From the NCBI RefSeq assembly GCF_030704685.1, contig NZ_JAUZDX010000002.1, forward strand, positions 124,001 through 188,000: DNA of 64,000 nucleotides, read 5' to 3'. The DNA is from Acidovorax sp. A1169. Lineage in GTDB: Bacteria; Pseudomonadota; Gammaproteobacteria; Burkholderiales; Burkholderiaceae_C. Position numbers and translations under genes: made by a program. The notes under the pieces were generated by a model. It saw only the letters and a program-made list of their open reading frames with translations. It did not search any database and was not told the origin of the DNA. Positions 16,435-26,879 of this stretch are shown here, piece by piece. Position 1 is the stretch's first letter. Every line of letters starts with the position of its first letter.

Positions 16435-17978
16435 GCGTGCGCCTCCTTCTCGCGCAGGCGAAAGCGCTGGATCTTGCCCGTGGCGGTCTTGGGCAACTCG
16501 TCGATGAACTCGATGAAGCGCGGGTACTTGTAGGCCGCCAGCCGTTCCTTCACGAAGGCCTGCAGGGCCTGTGCGTCGGTATGCTGGCCCGGCTTGAGCA
16601 CTACGTAGGCCTTGGTCTTGGTCAGGCCTTCGCCGTCCTGCACGCCGATCACGGCCGATTCGAGCACGGCGGGGTGCTGCATCAGCGTGGCCTCGACCTC
16701 GAAGGGCGAGACGTAGATGCCGCTGACCTTGAGCATGTCGTCGCTGCGGCCGGCATAGGTGAAGTAGCCGTCGGCATCGCGCGTGTACTTGTCGCCGCTC
16801 TTGGTCCAGCCGCCCTGGAAGGTCTCGCGCGACTTCTCGCGGTTGGCCCAGTACATCAGCGCCGCGCTCGGGCCGCGGATGTACAGGTCGCCTACCTCGC
16901 CATCGGGCACGGGCCGCCCGTCCTCGCCGCGCAGTTCCACCTCGTAGCCTTCCACCGGCTTGCCGGTGGTGCCGTAGCGCACGTCGCCCGGGCGGTTGGA
17001 GATGAAGATGTGCAGCATCTCGGTGGAGCCGATGCCGTCGATGATCTCGCAGCCGAAATGCGCCTTGAAGCGCTGGGCGATCTCGCCGGGCAGCGCCTCG
17101 CCGGCCGACGAACACATGCGCAGCGCCACCGCGTCGCGCGCCGGCAGTGCGGGCGAGGCCAGCATGCCCGCAAAGCCCGTGGGCGCGCCGAAGAACACGG
17201 TGGGGCGGAGCTGCGTCCAGCGGCGGAAGGTGGCGTCGGGCGTGGGCCGCTCGGCCATCAGCACCACGGTGGCACCCACCGAGAGCGGAAAGGTCAGCGC
17301 ATTGCCCAGGCTGTAGGCGAAGTACATCTTGGCGGCCGAGAAGCAGACGTCGTCCTCAGTCAGGCCGAGCACCGGCTTGCCATAGAGCTCGGCCGTCCAC
17401 CACAGATTGGCATGGGTGTGCACCGTGCCCTTGGGCTTGCCGGTGGAGCCCGAGGAATAGAGCCAGAAGCCCGGGTCGTCCGCCGCAGTGTTCACCGGTA
17501 CGGCCAGCGGCGTGGCCTCTACCAGCGCGGCCTCGAAGTCACGCGCCCCCTCGGGCAGCGGCCCGGTGGGCTGGGAGACGAGCAGCGCGCTCACCTCGTG
17601 CGGCGCGCGGCCCATGGCGTCCTGCAGCACCCCCAGCAGTGCACCCGAGACGATGGCCGCCTGCGCGCGGCTGTGGTCCAGCATGTAGGCGTAGTCGTCC
17701 GCCGTGAGCAGGGTGTTCACCGCCACCGGCACCACCCCGGCATACAGGCAGCCCAGGAAGGCCACGGGCCAGTCGCTGCTGTCGAGCATGAGCAGCAGCA
17801 CGCGCTCCTCGCGCCGCACGCCGGCGCTGGCGAGGGCCGAAGCCAGGCGCCGTGCGCGGTCTTCGAGCGCACCGTAGGCCAGGCTGCCCCGGTCGTCGAT
17901 GTAGGCGGTGCGCTGTGCACGGCCCCGGTTGAGCCCGAACAGGTGCTCGGCAAAGTTGAATCGTGGGGGCAGGCCCAT
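16431..17978 (-). CDS. Benzoate-CoA ligase
   Basis: A 515-residue ANL-family ligase of the benzoate-CoA ligase type (EC 6.2.1.25), which turns benzoate, ATP and CoA into benzoyl-CoA, the first step of the box pathway. The N-terminus PPRFNFAEHLFG is characteristic of this group. FWLYSSGSTGKPKGTVHTHA is the ATP loop, AKMYFAYSLGNALTFPL is a substrate-pocket segment seen in benzoate ligases, and YTRDADGYFTYAGRSDDML and PKTATGKIQRFRLRE are the hinge and catalytic Lys regions. The gene follows boxD by about 65 bases and is coupled to the hydrolase downstream, forming an operon that runs away from boxR. Related ligases for aminobenzoate or hydroxybenzoate cannot be fully excluded. Confidence 0.92.
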   Translation of the reverse strand: MGLPPRFNFAEHLFGLNRGRAQRTAYIDDRGSLAYGALEDRARRLASALASAGVRREERVLLLMLDSSDWPVAFLGCLYAGVVPVAVNTLLTADDYAYMLDHSRAQAAIVSGALLGVLQDAMGRAPHEVSALLVSQPTGPLPEGARDFEAALVEATPLAVPVNTAADDPGFWLYSSGSTGKPKGTVHTHANLWWTAELYGKPVLGLTEDDVCFSAAKMYFAYSLGNALTFPLSVGATVVLMAERPTPDATFRRWTQLRPTVFFGAPTGFAGMLASPALPARDAVALRMCSSAGEALPGEIAQRFKAHFGCEIIDGIGSTEMLHIFISNRPGDVRYGTTGKPVEGYEVELRGEDGRPVPDGEVGDLYIRGPSAALMYWANREKSRETFQGGWTKSGDKYTRDADGYFTYAGRSDDMLKVSGIYVSPFEVEATLMQHPAVLESAVIGVQDGEGLTKTKAYVVLKPGQHTDAQALQAFVKERLAAYKYPRFIEFIDELPKTATGKIQRFRLREKEAHA

Positions 17979-18045
17979 GGTGTTGTCTCCTTGGCCCTCT
18001 CGGGCCGGGTGCGCGTGGCTTTTTCTTGTCGCGTCTGTTGTGGTG

Positions 18046-19596
18046 TCAGAGGCCCAGCGCCGCCAGCACCCCGGGGCTGGCCTGCACGGCCGTGCGCTGG
18101 TGGTAGAAATCGAGTGCGCGCAGGCCGCCCAGCTCGGCACCGCCGCCCGCGCGGCCCGGGCCGCCATGCTGCGACATGGGCATCACATTGCCGTGGCCGC
18201 TGTGCGCCTGTGCCACATCGGGCGTGACCACATGCACGCGGCCATGGCTGGCGGCCACGGCCAGGGCCGTCTGTGCCAATGCGGTCTCGTCGCTGCCGTA
18301 GAGCGAGGTGACCAGCGAACCCTGGCCCCTGTGCGCCAGCGCAATGGCATGCGCGCTGTCGCGGTAGGGCAGCAGCGTGGCCATGGGGCCGAAGACCTCC
18401 ACGTCGTGCACCCGTTGTGCGGCATCGGCATCGCGCGCGCCCAGCAGCACGGGGCCGATGCAGGCGGCCACGGCCGGGTCGGCATCCACCAGCGGCCGGT
18501 CGCGGCCGTCGTGCAGCACGGTGGTCTGCGCCTGCAGTGTGGCCAGGCCTTCGCGCACCGCAGCCAGTTGCGCGCGGCTCACGAGCGAGCCCATGCGCAC
18601 GCCCTCGTTGCGCGGGTTGCCCACGCTGATGCCGGCGAGCTTGGCGGCTATGGCCTCGGCAGCGGCGTCATACACCTCGGCCGGCACCAGGATGCGGCGG
18701 ATGGCCGTGCATTTCTGGCCCGACTTCACCGTCATTTCGCGCACCACCTCGCGCACCAGCAGGTTGAAGGCCTCGCTGCCCGGGGCCTCGCCCGGCAGCA
18801 GCATGGCGCTGTTGAGGCTGTCGGCCTCGATGTTGGCGCGCACCGAGCGCTGCGCCACAGCTGGGTGGGAGCGGATCACGCCGGCAGTCTCGGCCGAGCC
18901 GGTGAACGACACCACGTCGAAGGGCTGCAGCTGGTCCATCAGCCCCGCCGAGCTGCCGGCGATGACCGACAGCGCGCCTGCCGGCAGCACCCCTGCATCC
19001 ACCACATCCTTGACCATGCGCTGGGTGAGCCAGGCCGTGGCCGTGGCGGGCTTGACGATGACCGGAACGCCCGAGAGCAGGGCCGGCGCGGCCTTTTCCC
19101 ACAGCCCCCAGGACGGGAAGTTGAACGCGTTGATGAACAGCGCCACGCCCTGTGTGGGCACCGACAGGTGCTGCGACTGGAACGTCGGGTCCTTGCCCAG
19201 CCGGGCCGCATCGCCGTCGCGCAGCGCGCGGGCATCGCCCAGGGCGTCGCCCCATTTGGCGTACTGGCCCAGCGTGAAGATGGCGCCGTCGATGTCCACG
19301 CCGGAATCGTTCTTCACCGTGCCGGCATTGGCGGTGGCGATCTCGTAGTAGGCATCGCGGTTGGCGAGCAGCACCTTGACGATGGCGGCGAGCAGGGCTG
19401 CGCGTTCGCGGTAGGTCAGCGCGCGCAGGGCAGCGCCCCCTTGCTGGCGCGCAAAGGTGAATGCCTCGGCCAGGTCGAGCCCGGTGGCGTCCACGCGCAC
19501 CAGCTCGTTGCCGAGCACGGGGTCGAACAGGGGCGTGCCGTTGCCGGTGCCTGCCTGCCAGCGGCCGGCAGCGTAGTTGGAGAGAAGTTCGGTCAT
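18046..19596 (-). CDS. boxD: 3,4-dehydroadipyl-CoA semialdehyde dehydrogenase
   Basis: A 516-residue aldehyde dehydrogenase, probably NADP-dependent (EC 1.2.1.77), that oxidises the semialdehyde released by BoxC to 3,4-dehydroadipyl-CoA. The Asn of the oxyanion hole is in [14 protein letters not shown], the general base Glu in [13 protein letters not shown], and the nucleophile Cys in [14 protein letters not shown]. The C-terminal [36 protein letters not shown] region is typical of the PaaZ/BoxD branch; PaaZ itself carries an extra hydratase domain that is absent here. It lies between a DUF4863 gene and the benzoate-CoA ligase in the leftward box operon. The start at 19596 excludes a 57-codon open extension that overlaps the next gene. 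Confidence 0.92.
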   Translation of the reverse strand: MTELLSNYAAGRWQAGTGNGTPLFDPVLGNELVRVDATGLDLAEAFTFARQQGGAALRALTYRERAALLAAIVKVLLANRDAYYEIATANAGTVKNDSGVDIDGAIFTLGQYAKWGDALGDARALRDGDAARLGKDPTFQSQHLSVPTQGVALFINAFNFPSWGLWEKAAPALLSGVPVIVKPATATAWLTQRMVKDVVDAGVLPAGALSVIAGSSAGLMDQLQPFDVVSFTGSAETAGVIRSHPAVAQRSVRANIEADSLNSAMLLPGEAPGSEAFNLLVREVVREMTVKSGQKCTAIRRILVPAEVYDAAAEAIAAKLAGISVGNPRNEGVRMGSLVSRAQLAAVREGLATLQAQTTVLHDGRDRPLVDADPAVAACIGPVLLGARDADAAQRVHDVEVFGPMATLLPYRDSAHAIALAHRGQGSLVTSLYGSDETALAQTALAVAASHGRVHVVTPDVAQAHSGHGNVMPMSQHGGPGRAGGGAELGGLRALDFYHQRTAVQASPGVLAALGL

Positions 19597-19627
19597 GGAT
19601 ATATGGAAGAGGATGGGCGAGCGGATT

Positions 19628-20122
19628 TCAGGTGCGCGTGAACTGGATCTGCCCTTCGGGCAAGAGATAGAGCACCAGCGCACGGCCCTGGGCCACGGTC
19701 GGGCGGTGGGCCGTGCCGGGGCCATAGACGCACCAGCCCGCAGGCCGGCCGTCGAAGGTGGCGGCACTGTCGGCCATGGGCATGATCAGGTCGATCTCGC
19801 CGTTCGGGTGCGCATGGTGCGGGCCGGCCAGGTCCTGCATGTCGACCACGTCCACCGAAAAGCGGTGCAGCGCATCCTCGGCCTTGAACACCCGGCCGTA
19901 CCTGATGCCGCCGCCCTCGCGCTCGCATAGCCAGCCTTCGGCCACGCCGATGAGGCAGGCGTCGCGCAGCTGCGCATAGGTGGGGCTGCCGGCACCGTGG
20001 ACCGTGTTGAGCCACTGGTCCAGCGCCGCATCGAGCGGCCGGCCCTCGATCTGCGCGGTGAGGTCGGCCAGCAGGGCATGGAAGGCATCCTTGTTGGAGG
20101 GGGCGGTGGCGGGCGTCATCAT
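19628..20122 (-). CDS. DUF4863 family protein of the box cluster
   Basis: A 164-residue protein of unknown function that I recognise as the DUF4863 type found beside boxD in benzoate clusters. The second half looks cupin-like, with a histidine-rich DLAGPHHAHPNGEIDLIMP segment that could bind a metal; the first half is helical. It is the first gene of the leftward operon and follows a promoter with a good -35/-10 pair at 20235-20263. Two adjacent ATG codons (20122 and 20119) can serve as starts; the longer open frame upstream is promoter DNA. A role in benzoate uptake, detoxification or CoA-ester handling is possible but not shown by the sequence. Confidence 0.78.
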   Translation of the reverse strand: MMTPATAPSNKDAFHALLADLTAQIEGRPLDAALDQWLNTVHGAGSPTYAQLRDACLIGVAEGWLCEREGGGIRYGRVFKAEDALHRFSVDVVDMQDLAGPHHAHPNGEIDLIMPMADSAATFDGRPAGWCVYGPGTAHRPTVAQGRALVLYLLPEGQIQFTRT

Positions 20123-20194
20123 GGGGGGGCTTTCAGGGGAAAGGCGGGCTGGGCAAGGCGTCTGTGCGCCGCTTGCCGCGGAAAATGATTGCCT

Positions 20195-20276
20195 TGCAGG
20201 AATGTGCGACGTGCAGTATCTTGCGTGCATCTGGAAGATAAACCCCTGGATGATCTTCGTCAAGCACTATAGTGCA
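20195..20276. promoter_or_regulatory. TGCA-rich operator region between the DUF4863-boxD operon and boxR
   Basis: Four TGCA tetramers lie at 20195, 20212, 20226 and 20273. The last is part of the perfect 12-bp palindrome GCACTATAGTGC (20264-20275). TGCA motifs are the recognition core described for BzdR/BoxR regulators of benzoyl-CoA pathways. Three of them lie downstream of the leftward -10 box, consistent with repression by BoxR. Confidence 0.65.
20235..20263 (-). promoter_or_regulatory. Predicted sigma-70 promoter of the DUF4863-boxD-ligase operon
   Basis: On the minus strand TTGACG (20263-20258) is followed after exactly 17 bases by TATCTT (20240-20235), matching the -35/-10 consensus at 5 and 4 of 6 positions. 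It points to the DUF4863 start about 113 bases away. Confidence 0.65.
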
Positions 20277-20329
20277 TATTTATCGGGCTGCCGGACCGCA
20301 GACAATCGGTGGTGTGAACAAGGACGCGC

Positions 20330-21268
20330 ATGAATGAGCAAGACGACGCAGTGCTGGCCACTGCGCCCATCGACGGCAACGGCGCTGCGGCGCCGGGCGG
20401 CGAAGCCCGCAACCCGCTGCTGACGGCGCTGGGCGAGCGCGTGCGCAACCTGCGCGCGCAGCGCGGGCTCACGCGCAAGGCCGTGGCCATTGCGGCCGAC
20501 GTGTCCGAGCGCCACCTGGCCAACCTGGAATACGGCACGGGCAATGCCTCCATCCTGGTGCTGCAGCAGGTGGCGGGTGCGCTGCACTGCTCGCTGGCCG
20601 AGCTGGTGGGCGACGTCACGACCAGTTCGCCTGAATGGTTGCTGATCCGCGAGCTGCTCGAAAACCGCAGCGAGGCCGACCTGCGCCGCGTGCGTCTGGC
20701 GCTGGGCGAATTGCTGGGCACCGCCTCGGTCGATCCGGCGCGGCACAGCCGCATTGCCCTGGTGGGCCTGCGCGGCGCGGGCAAATCCACGCTGGGGCAG
20801 ATGCTGGCGGACGACCTGGAGTTGCCCTTCGTGGAGCTGAGCCGCGAGATCGAGAAGCTCGCCGGCTGCAGCGTGCGCGAGATCCACGACCTGTATGGCA
20901 CGAATGCCTACCGCCGCTACGAGCGCCGTGCGCTCGAGGAAACCATCCAGATCTACAGCGAGGTGGTCATCGCCACGCCCGGCGGCATCGTTTCGGACCC
21001 GGCTACCTTCAATGAGCTGCTGGCCCACTGCACCACGGTGTGGCTGCAGGCCGCACCCGAAGAACACATGGGCCGTGTGGCCGCACAGGGCGACACGCGC
21101 CCGATGGCGGCGAGCAAGGAAGCGATGGACGACTTGCGGCGCATCCTGAGCGGCCGTGCCGCCTTCTATTCCAAGGCCGATCTGTCGGTGGACACCAGTG
21201 GCAAGAGCCTGGCCCAGGCATTCCAGGGCCTGCGCTCCGCCGCCAGGCAATCGATAAGCGCCTCCTGA
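20330..21268 (+). CDS. boxR: BoxR/BzdR-type regulator: XRE domain fused to a shikimate kinase-like domain
   Basis: A 312-residue two-domain regulator. Residues about 30-95 form an XRE helix-turn-helix (LGERVRNLRAQRGLTRKAVA, then SERHLANLEYGTGNASI). Residues about 138-300 form a shikimate kinase-like domain with the P-loop GLRGAGKST at 146-154, but it is used as a sensor. In the BzdR/BoxR family this domain binds benzoyl-CoA, which relieves repression of the catabolic promoters. Its position between the two divergent halves of the box cluster and the TGCA groups on both sides support this role. It starts at ATG 20330. A short stem (GATCTCGC/GCGAGATC, 21275-21300) follows the stop but lacks a T-run. 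Confidence 0.93.
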   Translation: MNEQDDAVLATAPIDGNGAAAPGGEARNPLLTALGERVRNLRAQRGLTRKAVAIAADVSERHLANLEYGTGNASILVLQQVAGALHCSLAELVGDVTTSSPEWLLIRELLENRSEADLRRVRLALGELLGTASVDPARHSRIALVGLRGAGKSTLGQMLADDLELPFVELSREIEKLAGCSVREIHDLYGTNAYRRYERRALEETIQIYSEVVIATPGGIVSDPATFNELLAHCTTVWLQAAPEEHMGRVAAQGDTRPMAASKEAMDDLRRILSGRAAFYSKADLSVDTSGKSLAQAFQGLRSAARQSISAS

Positions 21269-21331
21269 GCGCCTGATCTCGCCACTGGGTGCGCGAGATC
21301 AGCACCAGCTTTCGGAACGAAAAAAAAGCAT

Positions 21332-21420
21332 TGCAGGCATTGACGCGTCCGTAAACATGCAGCATGATGCATGTCATCGAAATCAAAAGCTGCATTATTT
21401 TTCTTGTTCCGAGGTTTGCA
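21332..21420. promoter_or_regulatory. TGCA-rich operator region upstream of boxC
   Basis: Five TGCA tetramers occur in 89 bases, at 21332, 21358, 21368, 21391 and 21417. Chance expectation is about one per 256 bases. The pair at 21358 and 21368 is ten bases apart and brackets the predicted -10 box. This is the expected layout of a BoxR-repressed promoter. Confidence 0.65.
21340..21368 (+). promoter_or_regulatory. Predicted promoter of boxCBA
   Basis: TTGACG (21340-21345), a 17-base spacer, then CATGAT (21363-21368). Transcription would start near 21375, about 75 bases before boxC, inside the TGCA cluster. Confidence 0.6.
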
Positions 21421-21451
21421 GCCGCTACTACCGGCCCCACAGGAGACATCC

Positions 21452-23125
<1,674 letters not shown>

Positions 23126-23156
23126 CCCCTCTGCCTGAACCATCCAAGGAACAACC

Positions 23157-24584
23157 ATGAGCAGCATCAACTACAGCGAGAAGATCCCCAACAACGTCAA
23201 CCTCGGCGAGGACCGCACCCTGCAGCGTGCGCTCGAAGGCTGGCAACCCAACTTCATCAACTGGTGGGACGACGTGGGGCCCGATGGCTCGACCAACCAC
23301 GAGGTCTATCTGCGCACGGCCGTGAGCGTGGACCCGCAGGGCTGGGCACAGTTCGGCCACGTGAAGATGCGCGACTACCGCTGGGGCATCTTCCTGAACC
23401 CGGGCGACGCCAACCGCGAGATCCACTTTGGCGACCACAAGGGCGAGAAGGCCTGGCAGGACGTGCCCGGGGAGCACCGCGCCAACCTGCGCCGCATCAT
23501 CGTGACGCAAGGCGACACCGAGCCCGCGTCGGTCGAGCAGCAGCGCCACCTGGGCCTGACGGCGCCCAGCATGTACGACCTGCGCAACCTGTTCCAGATC
23601 AACGTGGAAGAGGGCCGCCACCTCTGGGCCATGGTCTACCTGCTGCACAAGCACTTCGGCCGCGACGGCCGCGAAGAGGCAGACGCCCTGCTGCAGCGCA
23701 CCTCGGGCGACGAGAACAACCCGCGCATCCTGGGGGCCTTCAACGAGGCCACGCCCGACTGGCTGGCGTTCTTCATGTTCACCTACTTCACCGACCGCGA
23801 CGGCAAGTTCCAGCTCTCGGCCCTGGCGGAGAGCGCTTTCGACCCGCTGGCGCGCACCACCAAGTTCATGCTGACCGAAGAGGCGCACCACATGTTCGTG
23901 GGCGAGAGCGGTGTCTCGCGCGTGCTGTCCCGCACCGCTCAGGTGATGAACGAGCTCAAGACCGACGACCCGCAGAAGGTGCGCGCCGCCGGCGCCATCG
24001 ATCTCGGTACCGTGCAGCGCTACCTCAACTTCCACTACAGCGTCACCATCGACCTGTTCGGTGCCGACCAGTCGAGCAACGCTGCCATCTTCTACAGCTC
24101 GGGCCTGAAGGGCCGCTACGAGGAAGGCAAGCGCACCGATGACCACGTGCTCAAGGGCCAGACCTACAAGGTGCTGGAGGTCAAGGACGGCCAGCTCGTC
24201 GAGAAGGACGTGCCCATGCTCAATGCGCTCAACGAAGTGCTGCGCGACGACTTCATCAAGGACTCGGTCGCCGGCGTCGGCCGATGGAACAAGGTGCTGG
24301 AAAAGGCCGGCATCCCCACCCGCCTGGTGGTGCCGCACAAGGCCTTCAACCGCCAGATCGGTGCGCTCGCGGGCATCAAGATGTCGCCCGAAGGCCGCGT
24401 GGTGAACGAGATGGAATGGGCTGCCAAGAAGGACGAGTGGCTGCCCAGCCCCGAGGACTTCGCCTTCGTCGCCTCGCTCATGGGCCGCGTGGTCGAGCCC
24501 GGCCAGTTCGCCGGCTGGATTGCGCCGCCGGTGATGGGCATCAACCGCCAGCCGGTCGACTTCGAGTACGTGCGTTTCGGCTGA
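23157..24584 (+). CDS. boxB: Benzoyl-CoA 2,3-epoxidase, oxygenase component
   Basis: A 475-residue non-haem diiron oxygenase (EC 1.14.13.208) that inserts one oxygen atom into benzoyl-CoA to form the 2,3-epoxide, with electrons from BoxA. Carboxylate and histidine ligands are visible in two EExxH-type motifs, INVEEGRHLWAMVY (about residue 155) and MLTEEAHHMFVGE (about residue 243). The N-terminal SSINYSEKIPNNVNLGEDR and the phrase NFINWWDDVGPDGS are characteristic of BoxB, and the length is normal. It lies between boxC and boxA. Confidence 0.96.
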   Translation: MSSINYSEKIPNNVNLGEDRTLQRALEGWQPNFINWWDDVGPDGSTNHEVYLRTAVSVDPQGWAQFGHVKMRDYRWGIFLNPGDANREIHFGDHKGEKAWQDVPGEHRANLRRIIVTQGDTEPASVEQQRHLGLTAPSMYDLRNLFQINVEEGRHLWAMVYLLHKHFGRDGREEADALLQRTSGDENNPRILGAFNEATPDWLAFFMFTYFTDRDGKFQLSALAESAFDPLARTTKFMLTEEAHHMFVGESGVSRVLSRTAQVMNELKTDDPQKVRAAGAIDLGTVQRYLNFHYSVTIDLFGADQSSNAAIFYSSGLKGRYEEGKRTDDHVLKGQTYKVLEVKDGQLVEKDVPMLNALNEVLRDDFIKDSVAGVGRWNKVLEKAGIPTRLVVPHKAFNRQIGALAGIKMSPEGRVVNEMEWAAKKDEWLPSPEDFAFVASLMGRVVEPGQFAGWIAPPVMGINRQPVDFEYVRFG

Positions 24585-24659
24585 TGGACAAAGAAACGCG
24601 CTCGGCGTATGAACGAGGGCAGGGATCAGGGCAGGCCCCACGAAGACCACACGCCCCAT

Positions 24660-24677
24660 CCCAACCCCCTGGTTGGG
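24660..24677 (+). other. Short hairpin in the boxB-boxA intergenic region
   Basis: Stem CCCAACC (24660-24666) with GGTTGGG (24671-24677) and loop CCCT, ending seven bases before the AAGGAG ribosome-binding site of boxA. There is no T-run, so it is not an intrinsic terminator. It may mark an mRNA processing point or adjust boxA translation relative to boxB. Confidence 0.5.
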
Positions 24678-24696
24678 GGTGACAAAGGAGAACCAT

Positions 24697-25959
24697 ATGG
24701 ACATGGCCGTTGAAACCGGGGTCATCAAGCAGCATTTGATCGACCCGGAAATCTGCATCCGCTGCAATACCTGCGAGGCCACCTGCCCCGTCAATGCGAT
24801 CACGCACGATGACAACAACTACGTCGTGCGCGCCGACATCTGCAATGGCTGCATGGCCTGCATCTCGCCATGCCCCACGGGTTCCATCGACAACTGGCGC
24901 ACCATGCCCCTGGTGCGTGCCTATTCGATCGAGGAGCAACTGACCTGGGAGTCGCTGCCCGGCGAACTCACGCCCGAAGAGCTGGCGGCAGCGGGGGGCG
25001 GTGCCGACACCACGGATGCACCTGCCGCTGCGCCCGCCGCGGAGCCCGGCGTGCAAACCCAGCCACCCCTGCACCGGGGCGCCACGGTGCCGCCCTGGTC
25101 GGCGGCGCACGCCTATACCAATCTCTACCCGCCCAAGACTCCGACGACGGCCACGGTGGTCGGCAACTTCAACTGCACCGAGGCAGGGTTCGAGAGCGAA
25201 ACCCACCACGTGGTGCTCGACTTTGGCAGCCTGCCGTTTCCGGTGCTGGAGGGCCAGTCCATCGGCATCGTGCCGCCTGGCACCGATGCCCTGGGCAAGC
25301 GCCACCATGCGCGCCAGTATTCAATTGCCAGTGCGCGCAATGGCGAGCGGCCGGGCTACAACAACCTGGCGCTGACCGTGAAGCGCGTCACCTCCGACCA
25401 TGACGGCACGCCCGTGCGCGGCGTGGCGTCGAACTATGTCTGCGACCTCCAGGTGGGCGACAAGGTGGAGGTGGTAGGTCCGTTCGGCCATTCCTTCCTG
25501 ATGCCCAACCACCCCAAGTCGCACGTGGTGATGATCTGCACCGGCACCGGCAGCGCGCCCATGCGCGCCATGACCGAATGGCGCCGGCGCCTGCGCAAGA
25601 GCGGCAAGTTCGAGGGCGGCAAGCTGATGCTGTTCTTCGGCGCGCGCACGCAGCAGGAGCTGCCGTACTTCGGCCCGCTGCAAAGCCTGCCCAAGGATTT
25701 CATCGACATCAACCTGGCCTTCTCGCGCACCTTGGGCCAGCCCCGGCGCTATGTGCAGGACCTGATGCGCGAGCGCGCGGCCGACCTGGCAGAACTGCTC
25801 AAGGACGGCAACAGCCACTTCTACGTCTGCGGCTTGAAGAGCATGGAAGAGGGCGTGGTGCTCGCCCTGCGCGACGTGGCGGCCGATGCCGGCCTGGATT
25901 GGGAGTCCCTGGCGGCTACCCTGGCGCGCGAAGGGCGCCTGCACCTGGAGACTTATTGA
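24697..25959 (+). CDS. boxA: Benzoyl-CoA 2,3-epoxidase, reductase component
   Basis: A 420-residue flavoprotein that passes electrons from NADPH to BoxB. Residues about 10-60 form a bacterial ferredoxin with two [4Fe-4S] motifs, CIRCNTCEATCP and CNGCMACISPCP. A linker rich in Ala and Pro (about 90-130) leads to a ferredoxin-NADP reductase module: RQYSIASARNGE binds FAD, ICTGTGSAPMRAM starts the NADP domain, and the protein ends in HLETY, the aromatic C-terminus usual for this fold. The start at 24697 is fixed by AAGGAG eight bases upstream. It ends three bases before the end of the convergent SGNH hydrolase gene. Confidence 0.95.
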   Translation: MDMAVETGVIKQHLIDPEICIRCNTCEATCPVNAITHDDNNYVVRADICNGCMACISPCPTGSIDNWRTMPLVRAYSIEEQLTWESLPGELTPEELAAAGGGADTTDAPAAAPAAEPGVQTQPPLHRGATVPPWSAAHAYTNLYPPKTPTTATVVGNFNCTEAGFESETHHVVLDFGSLPFPVLEGQSIGIVPPGTDALGKRHHARQYSIASARNGERPGYNNLALTVKRVTSDHDGTPVRGVASNYVCDLQVGDKVEVVGPFGHSFLMPNHPKSHVVMICTGTGSAPMRAMTEWRRRLRKSGKFEGGKLMLFFGARTQQELPYFGPLQSLPKDFIDINLAFSRTLGQPRRYVQDLMRERAADLAELLKDGNSHFYVCGLKSMEEGVVLALRDVAADAGLDWESLAATLAREGRLHLETY

Positions 25960-25962
25960 GGC

Positions 25963-26736
25963 CTACGTGCCTGTCAAGCTGGCCAAGCCTTCCTGCCGCA
26001 CCAGTTCCTCGTACCACTGCTGGTAGCCCGCGCTGCTCGGGTGAAGGCCGTCGGCGGCGTTGAGTTCGTCGGCCCGCTGCACGAAGGGGTCCTGCGCGCG
26101 CGGTTTGAGCAGCCGGATATAGCGCACGCCGCTGTCGAGCGCCACCGTCTGCGCGGTGGCATGCAGGCGTTTGGAACGGGTGTCCATGAACCACGAGACC
26201 GGCGGTACGAAGAGGGGCGCGTGGCCGACGTTGCCGCAGGGCATCAGCACCACATGCTTGCCGCGCGCCTTGGCGGTGCGGATGGCCTGCTCCATGTGGC
26301 CATGCAACTGCTGCTCCGACGTCAGCCGGATCACGTCGTTGCCACCGGCCAGCACCAGCACCAAGTCGTAGCCGGTATTGGCACGCTCCAGTTGCGCCTG
26401 CACGTCCTCGAACTTGGCGCCGTTGGCCGCCAGGTTGTCGATCTGCCAGCGCGGATGGGCGGCGCCGATGCGCCCCGCCAGGCTGTCTTCAGGGCGGGCC
26501 GCACCGGTGCCCACGGCCGTGCTGTCGCCCACCACGAGGATGCGCCGCTCGGGCTGGTCCGGCTGGGCGGTGTAGGGGCGCGATGCCTTGGCCAGGTCCG
26601 AGGCCGTCATCAGGCGCCAGGGCGCGCAGCCCGTGAGCAGCAGGGCGCCCGCCGCCACGGCGGCAAGGGCCCACCAGCGGGGCCGCAGGCCGTGACAGGG
26701 GGGCTGGTGCGCAGTGGTCGGCGAAGGGATGGGCAT
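25963..26736 (-). CDS. SGNH/GDSL hydrolase-type lipoprotein
   Basis: A 257-residue predicted lipoprotein: a hydrophobic segment around residues 20-37 ends in the lipobox LLTGC. The catalytic domain has the SGNH blocks: VVGDSTAVGTG (Ser), NLAANGAKF (Gly/Asn), VLAGGNDVI (Asn) and ADGLHPSSAGYQ (Asp-x-x-His). It is probably an esterase or lipase-like enzyme facing the periplasm or outer membrane. The start at 26736 lies just before the signal; the open frame upstream belongs to antisense DNA of the SPOR gene. The substrate is unknown. Confidence 0.85.
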   Translation of the reverse strand: MPIPSPTTAHQPPCHGLRPRWWALAAVAAGALLLTGCAPWRLMTASDLAKASRPYTAQPDQPERRILVVGDSTAVGTGAARPEDSLAGRIGAAHPRWQIDNLAANGAKFEDVQAQLERANTGYDLVLVLAGGNDVIRLTSEQQLHGHMEQAIRTAKARGKHVVLMPCGNVGHAPLFVPPVSWFMDTRSKRLHATAQTVALDSGVRYIRLLKPRAQDPFVQRADELNAADGLHPSSAGYQQWYEELVRQEGLASLTGT

Positions 26737-26879
26737 AAAGAGGCTTTTGCAGAAGACACGGGTCGATACTGCAGAGTACGTGCCGAAGCCGGGCCTGGAT
26801 GTCGGCTGCCTGAAGGCTTGCGCGTAGGACGCGGGGCCACGCCCGGTTGTCCTTGCCCCGTCCGCTGGGCCTGAGGGTC

